Both the position numbers and the translations under genes were made by a program. 64,000 nt of DNA from CAVSCD01 sp963726335 (lineage in GTDB: Bacteria; Acidobacteriota; Aminicenantia; Aminicenantales; UBA8522), in the NCBI GenBank assembly GCA_963726335.1, contig CAVSCD010000011.1, forward strand, positions 682,001 through 746,000. Direction: 5' to 3'. This document shows, piece by piece, positions 17,174 to 24,687 of the stretch; position 1 is the stretch's first letter, and each line of letters begins with the position of its first letter. A model generated the notes under the pieces. It was not told the origin of the DNA. It searched no databases and worked only from the letters and a program-made list of their open reading frames with translations.

Positions 17174-17947
17174 CTATTCGCCCGGCGGTCCCAGCTGTTC
17201 GTCGGCCAGCTTGAGATAGCCCTCGACCTGTTTTCTCAGCTCCGGGTCCTCGATCCTGGGCAGGACTTGCTCGTGGATCCTCTTGGCCTTGGCGTACTCC
17301 TTGCAGTTGATCAACGCCACGCCCAGGTTGACGCTCACGTTGACGTCGTCGGGCGCGAGCAGGAGCGCGTTTTCGAAGCTCGCCGCCGCTTCGGGGTAAT
17401 TCCTCATCTGGTTTAAGACGACGCCGAGGAGGTTATAGGCCGCCGGCCACTTCGCGTTCTTGGCGATCGTCCGCTCGGCAAAGTCCTGGGCCTCCGGGAA
17501 CCGTTGTTGCGCCAGGTAGAGCTTGGCCAGTCCGAAGCAGGCGTTAGCGTTACCGTCAAGGTCGACCGCCTTTTTGTAGCTTGCTTCGGATTTCTCGGGC
17601 TGGCCCAGAAACTCGTAGGAGAAGCCCAGGTTGGCCAGGGTTTCGGAATCGCCCGGATTGAGCTCGAGGTACTTCTCGTAGGCCGCGGCGCCCTCGGCGT
17701 AGTTTTTCTTCCGAAACTGGAGCATCCCCATGAGCTTGTAGGAATCGGCGTGCTTGGGGTCCATGGCGATCGCCTGGTTGAGGTACTTGAGCGCTTCGTC
17801 GTGGAGGCCGTAGTTCGTCGAGACGACGGCTTTTTCGTACTCGTACTGAGCGCCCTGGGCGGGGCCTTTCTTCTTCTTTTTTTGGGCCGGGGCGCCGGCG
17901 GCGACAAGCAGGACGAGGATGACGAGCGCCAGAACCTTTTTAGGCAT
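17174..17947 (-). CDS. Secreted tetratricopeptide-repeat protein
   Basis: About 257 residues. The ATG at 17947 gives MPKKVLALVILVLLVAAGAP, a signal peptide; the longer frame starts at a TTG and adds unconvincing residues. After a lysine run (KKKKKG) come about five TPR units, for example LKYLNQAIAMDPKHADSYKL, AAYEKYLELNPGDSETLANL, YKKAVDLDGNANACFGLAKL and FENALLLAPDDVNVSVNLGV. TPRs mediate protein-protein contacts, probably in the periplasm or outer membrane here. Specific partners are unknown. It is unrelated to the regulator-type TPR proteins at 35-60 kb, lacking their DNA-binding head. Confidence 0.8.
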   Translation of the reverse strand: MPKKVLALVILVLLVAAGAPAQKKKKKGPAQGAQYEYEKAVVSTNYGLHDEALKYLNQAIAMDPKHADSYKLMGMLQFRKKNYAEGAAAYEKYLELNPGDSETLANLGFSYEFLGQPEKSEASYKKAVDLDGNANACFGLAKLYLAQQRFPEAQDFAERTIAKNAKWPAAYNLLGVVLNQMRNYPEAAASFENALLLAPDDVNVSVNLGVALINCKEYAKAKRIHEQVLPRIEDPELRKQVEGYLKLADEQLGPPGE

Positions 17948-18011
17948 CGCATCTATGGTTGCATAAACCGGGCGAAGGCACAAGAACCGGGCAGACGTAG
18001 CCGGCCTCGAT

Positions 18012-19361
18012 CTAATATTGGCCGGATGCCTTCAGGACCTGGGGGATGCCGTCCTTCTTCATCAGGGCCTCGATGTCCTTGACCTCCCGGGCGACGCCGG
18101 CGGTCAGGATCTCGCAGCCCGTCTCGGTGATGTAGACCGTATCCTCGACGCGGACGCCCAGGTTCTCCTCGGGGAAGATGGTCATCGGCTCGTTGGCGAA
18201 CACCATCCCCGGCTTCAGGGTCATCGGCCCGCCGCCGACGTCGTGGACCGACAGGCCGACATAATGGCCGAAACCCGGCCGGATCCTCTTGAAGAGGTCC
18301 GTGTTCAGGTCGTATCCCTGCTTTTTGAGGATCTCGGCGACCTGCTTCCGGCATTCGTCCGCCGTCAGGCCGGGCCGGTAAACCTTCATGTTGGCCTCGT
18401 GGACCGCCTTGGCGGCCTCGTAGACTTCCTTCTGCCTGGCCGTGAACTTGCCGTTCGCCGGGAAGGAGAGGCTGATGTCCGTGACGTACTGGTTGACGAC
18501 CGGACCGGCGTCGACGACGAGAAAGTCTCCGTCCTTGAGCAGGCGGTCGTGCTTGTAGTAATGGACGTACGGGTGGTTCTCGCCGCTCGAGATGATGATG
18601 TTGTAGGCGAGCTCCTCGGCGCCCTCCTTCTTGGCGACATACTCCCAGACGGCGGCGATCTCGTACTCGTACATGCCCGGCCGCGTCGCCCTCATCATGG
18701 CGTTCGAGGCCTTGACCCCGATGCGGGCGGCTTTCCGCAGGACCTCGACCTCGGCCGGGGACTTGATCGTCCGGAGCTCCCAGATCATGGGCGAGCAATC
18801 CTTGACCTCGACGCCCGGGAACTTCTCCCGGAGGAGCTTGACGAACTGGCCTTCCCGGGTCTGGCGGCCGTCCCAGGGGTTGAGCACCATGTTCTTCTGG
18901 AGCGCCATGAACTTTTCGAACGAAGCCTCGCGCATCAGCTCCTCGGGCTTGAATTCGGTGTAGATGATCTTGGCTCGGGCGGCCACCAGGCCCAGGATGT
19001 TCGTCAACTCCTGGGCGGGAAGCACGCGATCGACGCCGGTCACGCCCAGGGGATCCCCGAGGATGTCGGCGCTCAGGCCCTCGTTCCGCAGGGTCTTCTC
19101 GGTCGCCGTGAAGACGAGGATGGTCTCTTTCCGGATGCCGTCGATAAGGAGAACGGCGTTGGGCGCCTCGACGCCGCAGAGATAGAAAAAGTCGTTGTTC
19201 TGGTGGTAGTCGTAGTAGTTTGTAAGCGGCTGCGCGCCCAGGATGACGGCGACGCCGTCGGGGATCTTCTCCATGAGCTTGGCGCGGCGCGCCGCGTACT
19301 CGGACTTGTCGAAGAGGAGCGCCGCCGAACCGGCGGACGCCGCCAGCAGGACGGCGGCCAA
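18012..19361 (-). CDS. M24-family Xaa-Pro aminopeptidase, probably exported
   Basis: A ~449-residue metallopeptidase with the creatinase/PepP fold. The N-terminal domain begins FDKSEYAARRAKLMEKIPDG; the catalytic pita-bread domain follows. Metal ligands of the family are visible: Asp in LVVDAGPVV, Asp in YVTDISLSF, His in FGHYVGLSVHD, Glu in ANEPMTIFPE and Glu in VRVEDTVYI. It removes N-terminal residues preceding proline. The N-terminus looks like a signal peptide, but the start is odd. The only in-frame start near it is TTG, while an ATG with a perfect GGAGG site (ATG near 19399) is in another frame and would read MIHRITHAK. One missing base there would join the two. Confidence 0.88.
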   Translation of the reverse strand: MAAVLLAASAGSAALLFDKSEYAARRAKLMEKIPDGVAVILGAQPLTNYYDYHQNNDFFYLCGVEAPNAVLLIDGIRKETILVFTATEKTLRNEGLSADILGDPLGVTGVDRVLPAQELTNILGLVAARAKIIYTEFKPEELMREASFEKFMALQKNMVLNPWDGRQTREGQFVKLLREKFPGVEVKDCSPMIWELRTIKSPAEVEVLRKAARIGVKASNAMMRATRPGMYEYEIAAVWEYVAKKEGAEELAYNIIISSGENHPYVHYYKHDRLLKDGDFLVVDAGPVVNQYVTDISLSFPANGKFTARQKEVYEAAKAVHEANMKVYRPGLTADECRKQVAEILKKQGYDLNTDLFKRIRPGFGHYVGLSVHDVGGGPMTLKPGMVFANEPMTIFPEENLGVRVEDTVYITETGCEILTAGVAREVKDIEALMKKDGIPQVLKASGQY

Positions 19362-19599
19362 AAGGATGATCGCTTTGCGTGTGTTATTCTATGGATCATG
19401 GTGAGCCTCCGGCAGGTTAGCTCCTTCGAGTTTATCAAGTTGCGCCGCTAAAGAAAAGCGAGCAGGGCCACCTGGTCCATGAACGGCAGCCGACGGGTCC
19501 CGTCTCCCCCACCCCCGCGACACGAACGGCCCATCTTGATGATCTTGCAATCGATAAAGTCTGAAGCATCAAACGTTCGGGTCGCTAGAGGGGGGCCCC

Positions 19600-19636
19600 C
19601 AGCTGAGCCACCCGTCGGGTGGCATCAGGGGCGGTT
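19600..19636 (-). terminator. Candidate hairpin downstream of GT2 gene
   Basis: A compact perfect hairpin CCACCC-GTC-GGGTGG lies about 15-25 bases past the stop of the glycosyltransferase operon. There is no clear T-run, so it is a possible RNA 3' end rather than a textbook intrinsic terminator. The interval 19440-19600 shows no gene. Confidence 0.3.
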
Positions 19637-20374
19637 CTAGGACGGGGGATTTTCTTTCTTCCTGGCGAGCGAACGGACGCGGAGGAGCTCCCGGATGACG
19701 CCCGCGCCGTCGGAGGATGCGTGGAGGCGCGTGTCCAGGTCGCAGGTCCACTCGACCGGGAATTCCTCGATCCGGAGGCGGCGGCGGACGGCGCGGTGGA
19801 TAACCTCGAGCTCGAACAGGAACCCAGTCGTCACGAGTCCGGCGAAGACCTCGCGGGCGGCGTCGCCCCGCCAGACCTTGAACCCGCACTGCGAGTCGGT
19901 GATCCAGCGGGGGAGGCCGGCGACCCGGACCGCCGCCCAGTGGAAGAGGCGGGAGACGACCCTGCGGCCGCGGGGTTGGCTGCGGACGATCACCGTCTCC
20001 TCGAGACGGCGCGAGGCGAGCCCGGCATCCAGGTCCCCGGCGCGGATCCTGGCGATCACGGGCAGGGCGTTCGCATACGGGATGCAGACGCCGCTGTCGG
20101 CGTAGATGACGATCTCCCCGCGGCTCTCGAGCACGCCGCGGCGGACCGCGGCGCCCTTGCCGGCGTTCTTTTCGAGGCGGAGGATCAGGCGGCGGACTTC
20201 CGGTCCGGGGTCGGCGCGCCAGGCCGCTTCGGCCGTGCCGTCGGTGCTGCCGTCGTCGACCACGATGACCTCTCCGGTCAGGCCGTTTTCGTCGAAAAAC
20301 GCCGCCGCCGACATGATGTCGCGGCCGATCTTGTGCGCTTCGTTGAGGGCCGGGATGACGATCGAAATATCCAT
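19637..20374 (-). CDS. Family 2 glycosyltransferase (DPM1/DolP-mannosyltransferase type)
   Basis: A 245-residue GT-A enzyme. It begins DISIVIPALNEAHKIGRDI; the nucleotide-sugar site is EVIVVDDGSTDGT and the DxD-like region is IVIYADSGVCIPY. KNAGKGAAVRRGVL and ITDSQCGFKVWRGDAAREVF are hallmarks of dolichyl/polyprenyl-phosphate glycosyltransferases. No C-terminal membrane segments are present. It is the last gene of an apparent three-gene operon (10 bases after the TIGR03663-type membrane protein) and probably supplies a lipid-linked sugar that the membrane protein uses. Confidence 0.9.
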   Translation of the reverse strand: MDISIVIPALNEAHKIGRDIMSAAAFFDENGLTGEVIVVDDGSTDGTAEAAWRADPGPEVRRLILRLEKNAGKGAAVRRGVLESRGEIVIYADSGVCIPYANALPVIARIRAGDLDAGLASRRLEETVIVRSQPRGRRVVSRLFHWAAVRVAGLPRWITDSQCGFKVWRGDAAREVFAGLVTTGFLFELEVIHRAVRRRLRIEEFPVEWTCDLDTRLHASSDGAGVIRELLRVRSLARKKENPPS

Positions 20375-20384
20375 GGCGGTGCCC

Positions 20385-22043
20385 TCAGCGTCCCCGGCTC
20401 CTCAGGAACGACTCCCAGAGGTCGTTCCGGATGGAGAGCGTTAAAAGTGTGTCCGGCCTCAATCCGTAGAACTCCGACTGATAATCCGCCCCCAGGACCG
20501 GGTCGAGCTTCGCGGTCTCTTCGGCCGACGAGATGACAACCGGCGGGCGGCCGACGTCTCCGGCCGCGGCGGCGTCCTGCCAGTAGCCCACCCGTCCGAA
20601 CCGGCGCAGGCTCCAGGGGAGCGGCCATGTTTCATGCGGGCCGGCGACGACCTTGACCAGCATGTTCCGGCCATCCGGAGCGAGCGCCGCGATGTCCTCG
20701 ATCCGGCGGACGAGCCTCAGGTAGTCGGGGCTTGTCTGGGCGTAGACATAGGGATTGCGGGTGTCGGCGGGATAGACGAAGTTCGCCCGGCAGCTTTGAA
20801 GTCCGAGATGAAGGAACCCGGCGGCGAGAACCAGGGCCACGCCGAGCTTGACGGCTTTCCCCCGCGGGAGGGAAACAAGCGACGCGGCGCCGGTCCCCGC
20901 CAGCAGGATGAACCCGACGGTGAACGGCAGGAGGTTCCATGGGGTCTTGTAGGGGATGGCCGAATAGACGGCGGCGGCGAGCGCCGAGTAAAAGACGAGG
21001 AACCTCGGGAACGACGTGCCCACCCGGTCCGAGCGTTTCGAAGCGAAGGCGGCGACGGCGCCGGCAGCAGCCAGAACGAGTATGAGCGCCTCGCTCCAGA
21101 ACGGGCCGCCGTGGCCCGGAGAGTACGCGAGCTTGCCCAGATAATAATGCCACGGCTGAACGTGGAATCCGCCCTCGCCGGCCCGGGTAAAATACACCTT
21201 GAAGGAGAGGATTGAATCCACGAACCCGCGCGGGTTCCCGAGGAACGAGCTGAAAAAGAGGATGGCGACGGCCAGGGCGACAGCCGCCGCCAGAACCAGG
21301 TGGAGCCATTGGCCACGGGGCCGAGCGGGGTCATCTATTCCCTTTGTGGAGCCGGCCAAGCTATCGGCCGAAGAAGAAAAGGATAAGGAAGATGATAAAG
21401 AAGAAGGTGATGACGATGATGATGGAATGACGGCCGCGCGTCTCCGGGCCTCTTTCCACCCGCCCGCCAGGACGAAAGCCGCCGCGGCGGCGCCGAAGGC
21501 GATGATGGACGTCTCCTTGGTCGCGTACATCATGCCCGCGCAAAGGCCGGCGCCGGCCGCCCAGCCCCAGCCGGGACGGCGCAGGTAGCGCCAGACCGAG
21601 GCCGCGAAACCGACCAGGAAGAAGACGAGCAGCGTCTCCTGGATGTAGAACCGGCTGAAATAGGTCATCACGGGAGACACGGCCAGGGCGAGAGAGCTCC
21701 AGGCCACGGCGGCCCGCCCCATCATCGGGATGAAGAGCAGGAAAAGGAGGAGCGTCCCCAGGCCGAACGACGCCGTCACGAGCCGGAGGGTGGTCTCGCT
21801 CAGCGCGGGCAGCGATCTTCCCGAGATGGCCAGCGCGAAGGGAAGGGAAAGGTAGTAGAGGCTCGGGCCGTGATGGTCGGAGAGGTCGTAGAGGTACGCG
21901 CCCTCTTCGAGGAGGTGCCCGAACTTAAGGGCCTGGTTGGCTTCGTCATGGTGCATCGGCCGAAGGTCCAGCCGGCCCAGGCGCAGACCAGAGCCGATCA
22001 GGAAAACGGCGATGAAGAGCGCGGCGAACGCCCGCTTGCTCAT
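20385..22043 (-). CDS. TIGR03663-family multi-pass membrane protein (GT39/Agl23-like)
   Basis: About 552 residues with 9-11 membrane segments. The N-terminal luminal motif RLGRLDLRPMHHDEANQALK and the DLSDHHGPSLYYLSLP segment match the TIGR03663 group, related to protein-O-mannosyltransferase/ArnT-like GT-C enzymes that use lipid-linked sugars. The ATG at 22043 overlaps the stop of the upstream gene by four bases (ATGA), implying translational coupling; the longer frame to 22115 lies inside that gene. A striking serine-rich run (SSSSSPSSLSSSLSFSSSAD) sits in a loop near residue 220. A GT2 gene follows 10 bases later. Glycosylation of exported proteins or envelope glycans is inferred. Confidence 0.82.
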   Translation of the reverse strand: MSKRAFAALFIAVFLIGSGLRLGRLDLRPMHHDEANQALKFGHLLEEGAYLYDLSDHHGPSLYYLSLPFALAISGRSLPALSETTLRLVTASFGLGTLLLFLLFIPMMGRAAVAWSSLALAVSPVMTYFSRFYIQETLLVFFLVGFAASVWRYLRRPGWGWAAGAGLCAGMMYATKETSIIAFGAAAAAFVLAGGWKEARRRAAVIPSSSSSPSSLSSSLSFSSSADSLAGSTKGIDDPARPRGQWLHLVLAAAVALAVAILFFSSFLGNPRGFVDSILSFKVYFTRAGEGGFHVQPWHYYLGKLAYSPGHGGPFWSEALILVLAAAGAVAAFASKRSDRVGTSFPRFLVFYSALAAAVYSAIPYKTPWNLLPFTVGFILLAGTGAASLVSLPRGKAVKLGVALVLAAGFLHLGLQSCRANFVYPADTRNPYVYAQTSPDYLRLVRRIEDIAALAPDGRNMLVKVVAGPHETWPLPWSLRRFGRVGYWQDAAAAGDVGRPPVVISSAEETAKLDPVLGADYQSEFYGLRPDTLLTLSIRNDLWESFLRSRGR

Positions 22044-22726
22044 TTGGCCGGCGTGCCGAAAATCTCCACTTCGACGTAATGGTTCATGTCGTTCGAGGTG
22101 TTGCCGGCCGACCACAGCCGGATGTAGCGTCCGCGGGCGCCGCGCGGGTCGATGAGCTTGCCCTCGGCGGTCTCGATGTACTCCTTGTCCTTGCCGAGGC
22201 CCAGCCCGGAAGAGTTGTCGTGGTCGTTATTGAAGACCGTGGTGACGCCGGTGACGAAGTCCTTGTCGTCCGAGACCTGGACGACGACGTCGCGGTAGAC
22301 GCGGGCCTGGGCGTGATAATGCCAGACCAGGATGGCGTTCAGCAGATGGGGAGCTTTGAGGTCGATCTGCGCGTACTGCTTGCCGGGGCCGAGCTCGACG
22401 AAGTAGCCGTCTTCGCCCGACTTCTCGCCGTCCGTAAGGTAGGCCACGTCGCCGATGACCGGCTGCGTGTCGCTCGAGGTGACCGGCTTGTTCAGGGAGA
22501 GAAGCGTCGTGCCGGTCGGGACGAAGAACGGCCCGCGCGACTTGCCCGTGACCTTTTCCAGGTTGGGGCTGTTGATGTTCCGCGGCGTGCCGACGAACAT
22601 CGGCTTGGGGAGCTGGAGCTTGAGCTCCTCTTTCCCCTGCTCGGGCGCCGCCGTCTGGGCGGAAGCCGAGGCGGCGAGGCCGGCCAAGAACCCGGCCGCG
22701 ATCAGGATATACAAGGTTTTTTTCAT
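22040..22726 (-). CDS. Secreted discoidin-like (F5/8 type C) carbohydrate-binding protein
   Basis: A 228-residue protein with a signal peptide (MKKTLYILIAAGFLAGLAASA). Residues ~95-225 look like a galactose-binding-like/discoidin domain: ITSS-type start VTSSDTQPVIGDVAYLTDGE, YAQIDLKAPHLLNAILVWHYH, VVVQVSDDKDFVTGVTTVFN and the closing ARGRYIRLWSAGN...YVEVEIFG. This fold usually binds glycans. It is the first gene of the operon with the TIGR03663 protein and GT2, so it may be a substrate or partner of that glycosylation module. Downstream translation is coupled by an ATGA overlap. Confidence 0.8.
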   Translation of the reverse strand: MKKTLYILIAAGFLAGLAASASAQTAAPEQGKEELKLQLPKPMFVGTPRNINSPNLEKVTGKSRGPFFVPTGTTLLSLNKPVTSSDTQPVIGDVAYLTDGEKSGEDGYFVELGPGKQYAQIDLKAPHLLNAILVWHYHAQARVYRDVVVQVSDDKDFVTGVTTVFNNDHDNSSGLGLGKDKEYIETAEGKLIDPRGARGRYIRLWSAGNTSNDMNHYVEVEIFGTPAK

Positions 22727-22810
22727 CCGGTGCGCTCCTTTAATGGACTGTCCAAGTCAACTGGACCCCTATTTTATTACAATCGCGCCGTTCTGGCGAG
22801 AGGGTCTGTG

Positions 22811-23067
22811 GGCGCGGCGGGATCAGGGGACATCATTGCTCCCCTCGGGTTTTTCACGCGGTTCCCTCGACGCCATTCTCGGCGGCTGCGGAACTGCGCG
22901 CAGTGCTTGTCGCGTTCCATCCAAGCCTGAGCTCGAAACCGAGCAACTCCCGAGTTCTCCCCATTGCTCGAACAGTCCTCGCCGCCCCCAAGGCAGGGAA
23001 CCTTGATGGCATCTCGAGAAGGCTAAACCCGAGAGGTCGCAACCTCGTCCCCTGATCCCGCCGCGCA
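22811..23067. repeat. Dispersed intergenic palindromic element, copy B, with perfect 20-bp terminal inverted repeats
   Basis: The ends are a perfect inverted repeat: GCGCGGCGGGATCAGGGGAC at 22812-22831 and its complement at 23047-23066. Similarity continues inward (CCCTCGGGTTT against its inverse near 23020-23040). The interior resembles copy A at 5743-5985. It occupies nearly the whole gap between apbE and the discoidin-like gene. There is no transposase. It is a MITE-like element or a structured RNA. Confidence 0.7.
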
Positions 23068-23072
23068 GGGCC

Positions 23073-24005
23073 TCAGGGGGCAAGTACGAAAGGATTGAAG
23101 ATGTGTCCCTGGCCGTCGGGCGTGATGACGAGCGCCCAGACGTCGGGATGTTGTTCGCAATAGCGGGAGACGGCCTCGGTCTCCATCACCATGAAGGCCG
23201 TGGAGAGGGCGTCGGCGATCGCCGCCTGAGGGTGGGATGCCCAGGCGGCCAGGTGCGCGGCCGCCGCCGCCGCGGTCCCCGGTTCCCTGATATGGGCGCC
23301 CTTGACCTCGGTGCCCGAGCCGCTGAGGGCGCGGTTCCTGAGGCGGGCGCGCTTGTCCACGTCCGGAAGGGTCCAGGTGCCACCGATACCCACGGCCCAG
23401 CCCGGCTCTTCCCCGGGCCCTCCCGCCGACGCCCCCGCGGCGAGTGCCGTGCTCGTCCCCGCGTGGATCAGGTAATTGTCCACGCTCCAGTCGGCGAGGA
23501 CGGCCGCCGCCCGGTCGAGCGCGCAGCCTTTGCCGATCCCCCCGAGGTCGAGGTCGACGCCGTGCCCATGGTCCTCGAACGGCCGCCTGTTGATGCGGAC
23601 GGCGAACCCGTCGGTCACGGGAAAAACCTCGAACGCGGGGCGGAAACCGGCGCCGGTTTCGTCTTGCTCGCCGGAGGTGCGGTCTCGCTCGGCTTTCTCC
23701 GCCCGAAAATTGATGTTGAAGGCCCCGCCGGTGTCGATCCGGACGCGCTCGGCGGCGGCCAGGCACTCGTAGGTCTCCCAGCCGATCTTCAAAACGCTTC
23801 CCGGGTCGAGCCGGTTGATCTGGCCGATCTCGCTCGAGGGGTTGAAACGGCTGAACAGCGATTCGAGGTGGTCGACCTCGCGGCAGGCCGCCAGCGCCGC
23901 CTGCCGGGCATAGACATCGTCGCACCCGGAGATCAGCACCTCATAGAATGTCCCCATGGCTTGATGGGGAAAGCGATGCACCGCGCCCTGCGGGGGAAGA
24001 TCCAT
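23073..24005 (-). CDS. apbE: ApbE-family FAD:protein FMN transferase
   Basis: ApbE covalently attaches FMN to a threonine/serine of target redox proteins, using FAD. The 310-residue protein shows the family order: HRFPHQAMGTFYEVLISG at the start, FSRFNPSSEIGQINR, IDTGGAFNINF, VDLDLGGIGKGCALDRAA (FAD site), LIHAGTSTALAAG, and IADALSTAFMVMETEA, the usual DALSTA-type metal-binding region. No signal peptide or lipobox is seen, so it may be cytoplasmic, unlike many ApbE proteins. The ATG at 24005 overlaps the upstream stop (TGATG), so it is coupled to the cytochrome-b-like gene. No obvious FMN-binding substrate protein is in the window. Confidence 0.9.
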   Translation of the reverse strand: MDLPPQGAVHRFPHQAMGTFYEVLISGCDDVYARQAALAACREVDHLESLFSRFNPSSEIGQINRLDPGSVLKIGWETYECLAAAERVRIDTGGAFNINFRAEKAERDRTSGEQDETGAGFRPAFEVFPVTDGFAVRINRRPFEDHGHGVDLDLGGIGKGCALDRAAAVLADWSVDNYLIHAGTSTALAAGASAGGPGEEPGWAVGIGGTWTLPDVDKRARLRNRALSGSGTEVKGAHIREPGTAAAAAAHLAAWASHPQAAIADALSTAFMVMETEAVSRYCEQHPDVWALVITPDGQGHIFNPFVLAP

Positions 24006-24682
24006 CAATCTCCGGCCAGGAAAACCGAATCATAAAAGGCGATGGCGGCCAGCGTCGCGGCCAGGGCGCTGTAGCGGTGAACGTCGATCATCTCCACTTG
24101 GGCATCGAAGCTGAAAAACCGGAGCATCGAGCCGAGCGCCGTCACGGTCAGGGCGAACCCGGCCGCGACGAAGATCCAGAAAAATACGGGCCGGAAGAGC
24201 CCCGGCGGCAGCGATCTCGGGAACTTCCTGAGGGTGAAGCGGTCGATGACGAAGCTCTCGGGGCCGGCGACGTTGTCCTTGGCCCGGAGGATGACGAAGG
24301 CGGCGAGACACGCGGCGAACAGCCCGCCGGCGACGACATGGAGGAGGAGCGGTATGCCGAACATCCCTCTCGTCGTGAAGACAGCGAAACCCAGTCCGCT
24401 CGCTGCGAGATAGGCGAAGCTCCCCGCCAGCCCGGCCGCTACCCAGCGGAGGGCCCGGTCGGGATAGAGAAGGGCGAGACGGCTCTCGGCGGAGTCGAAC
24501 GCCAGACGGCCCCGGCCGCGGGCGATGGCCGCCAGCCTCCGCCCGGCCCAGACCGCGTAGTTGTCGAGCGACAGGCGGCCGGCTTTCGTCTGGCTGTACG
24601 CCGGCGACTTCTGGAAGCGCCTGTAGCTCAGCCAAAAAGCATAACCCGCGATAAGGAGGAAGGCGATGATCCGGAACAGCAT
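24005..24682 (-). CDS. Cytochrome-b-like integral membrane protein
   Basis: About 225 residues from the ATG at 24682 (MLFRIIAFLLIAGYAFWLSY); the longer frame to 24790 overlaps the preceding gene. Four to five membrane segments are visible. Histidines in or next to membrane segments (LLLHVVAGGLFAACLAAF and MIDVHRYSALAATLAAIAFY) could ligate haem, as in cytochrome-b561 or NarI/hydrogenase-type quinone-reactive subunits. It lies directly between a seven-haem cytochrome c (5 bases upstream) and apbE (overlapping), so a quinone-to-multihaem electron-transfer role is likely. Exact family not assigned. Confidence 0.65.
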   Translation of the reverse strand: MLFRIIAFLLIAGYAFWLSYRRFQKSPAYSQTKAGRLSLDNYAVWAGRRLAAIARGRGRLAFDSAESRLALLYPDRALRWVAAGLAGSFAYLAASGLGFAVFTTRGMFGIPLLLHVVAGGLFAACLAAFVILRAKDNVAGPESFVIDRFTLRKFPRSLPPGLFRPVFFWIFVAAGFALTVTALGSMLRFFSFDAQVEMIDVHRYSALAATLAAIAFYDSVFLAGD

Positions 24683-24687
24683 CTGAC

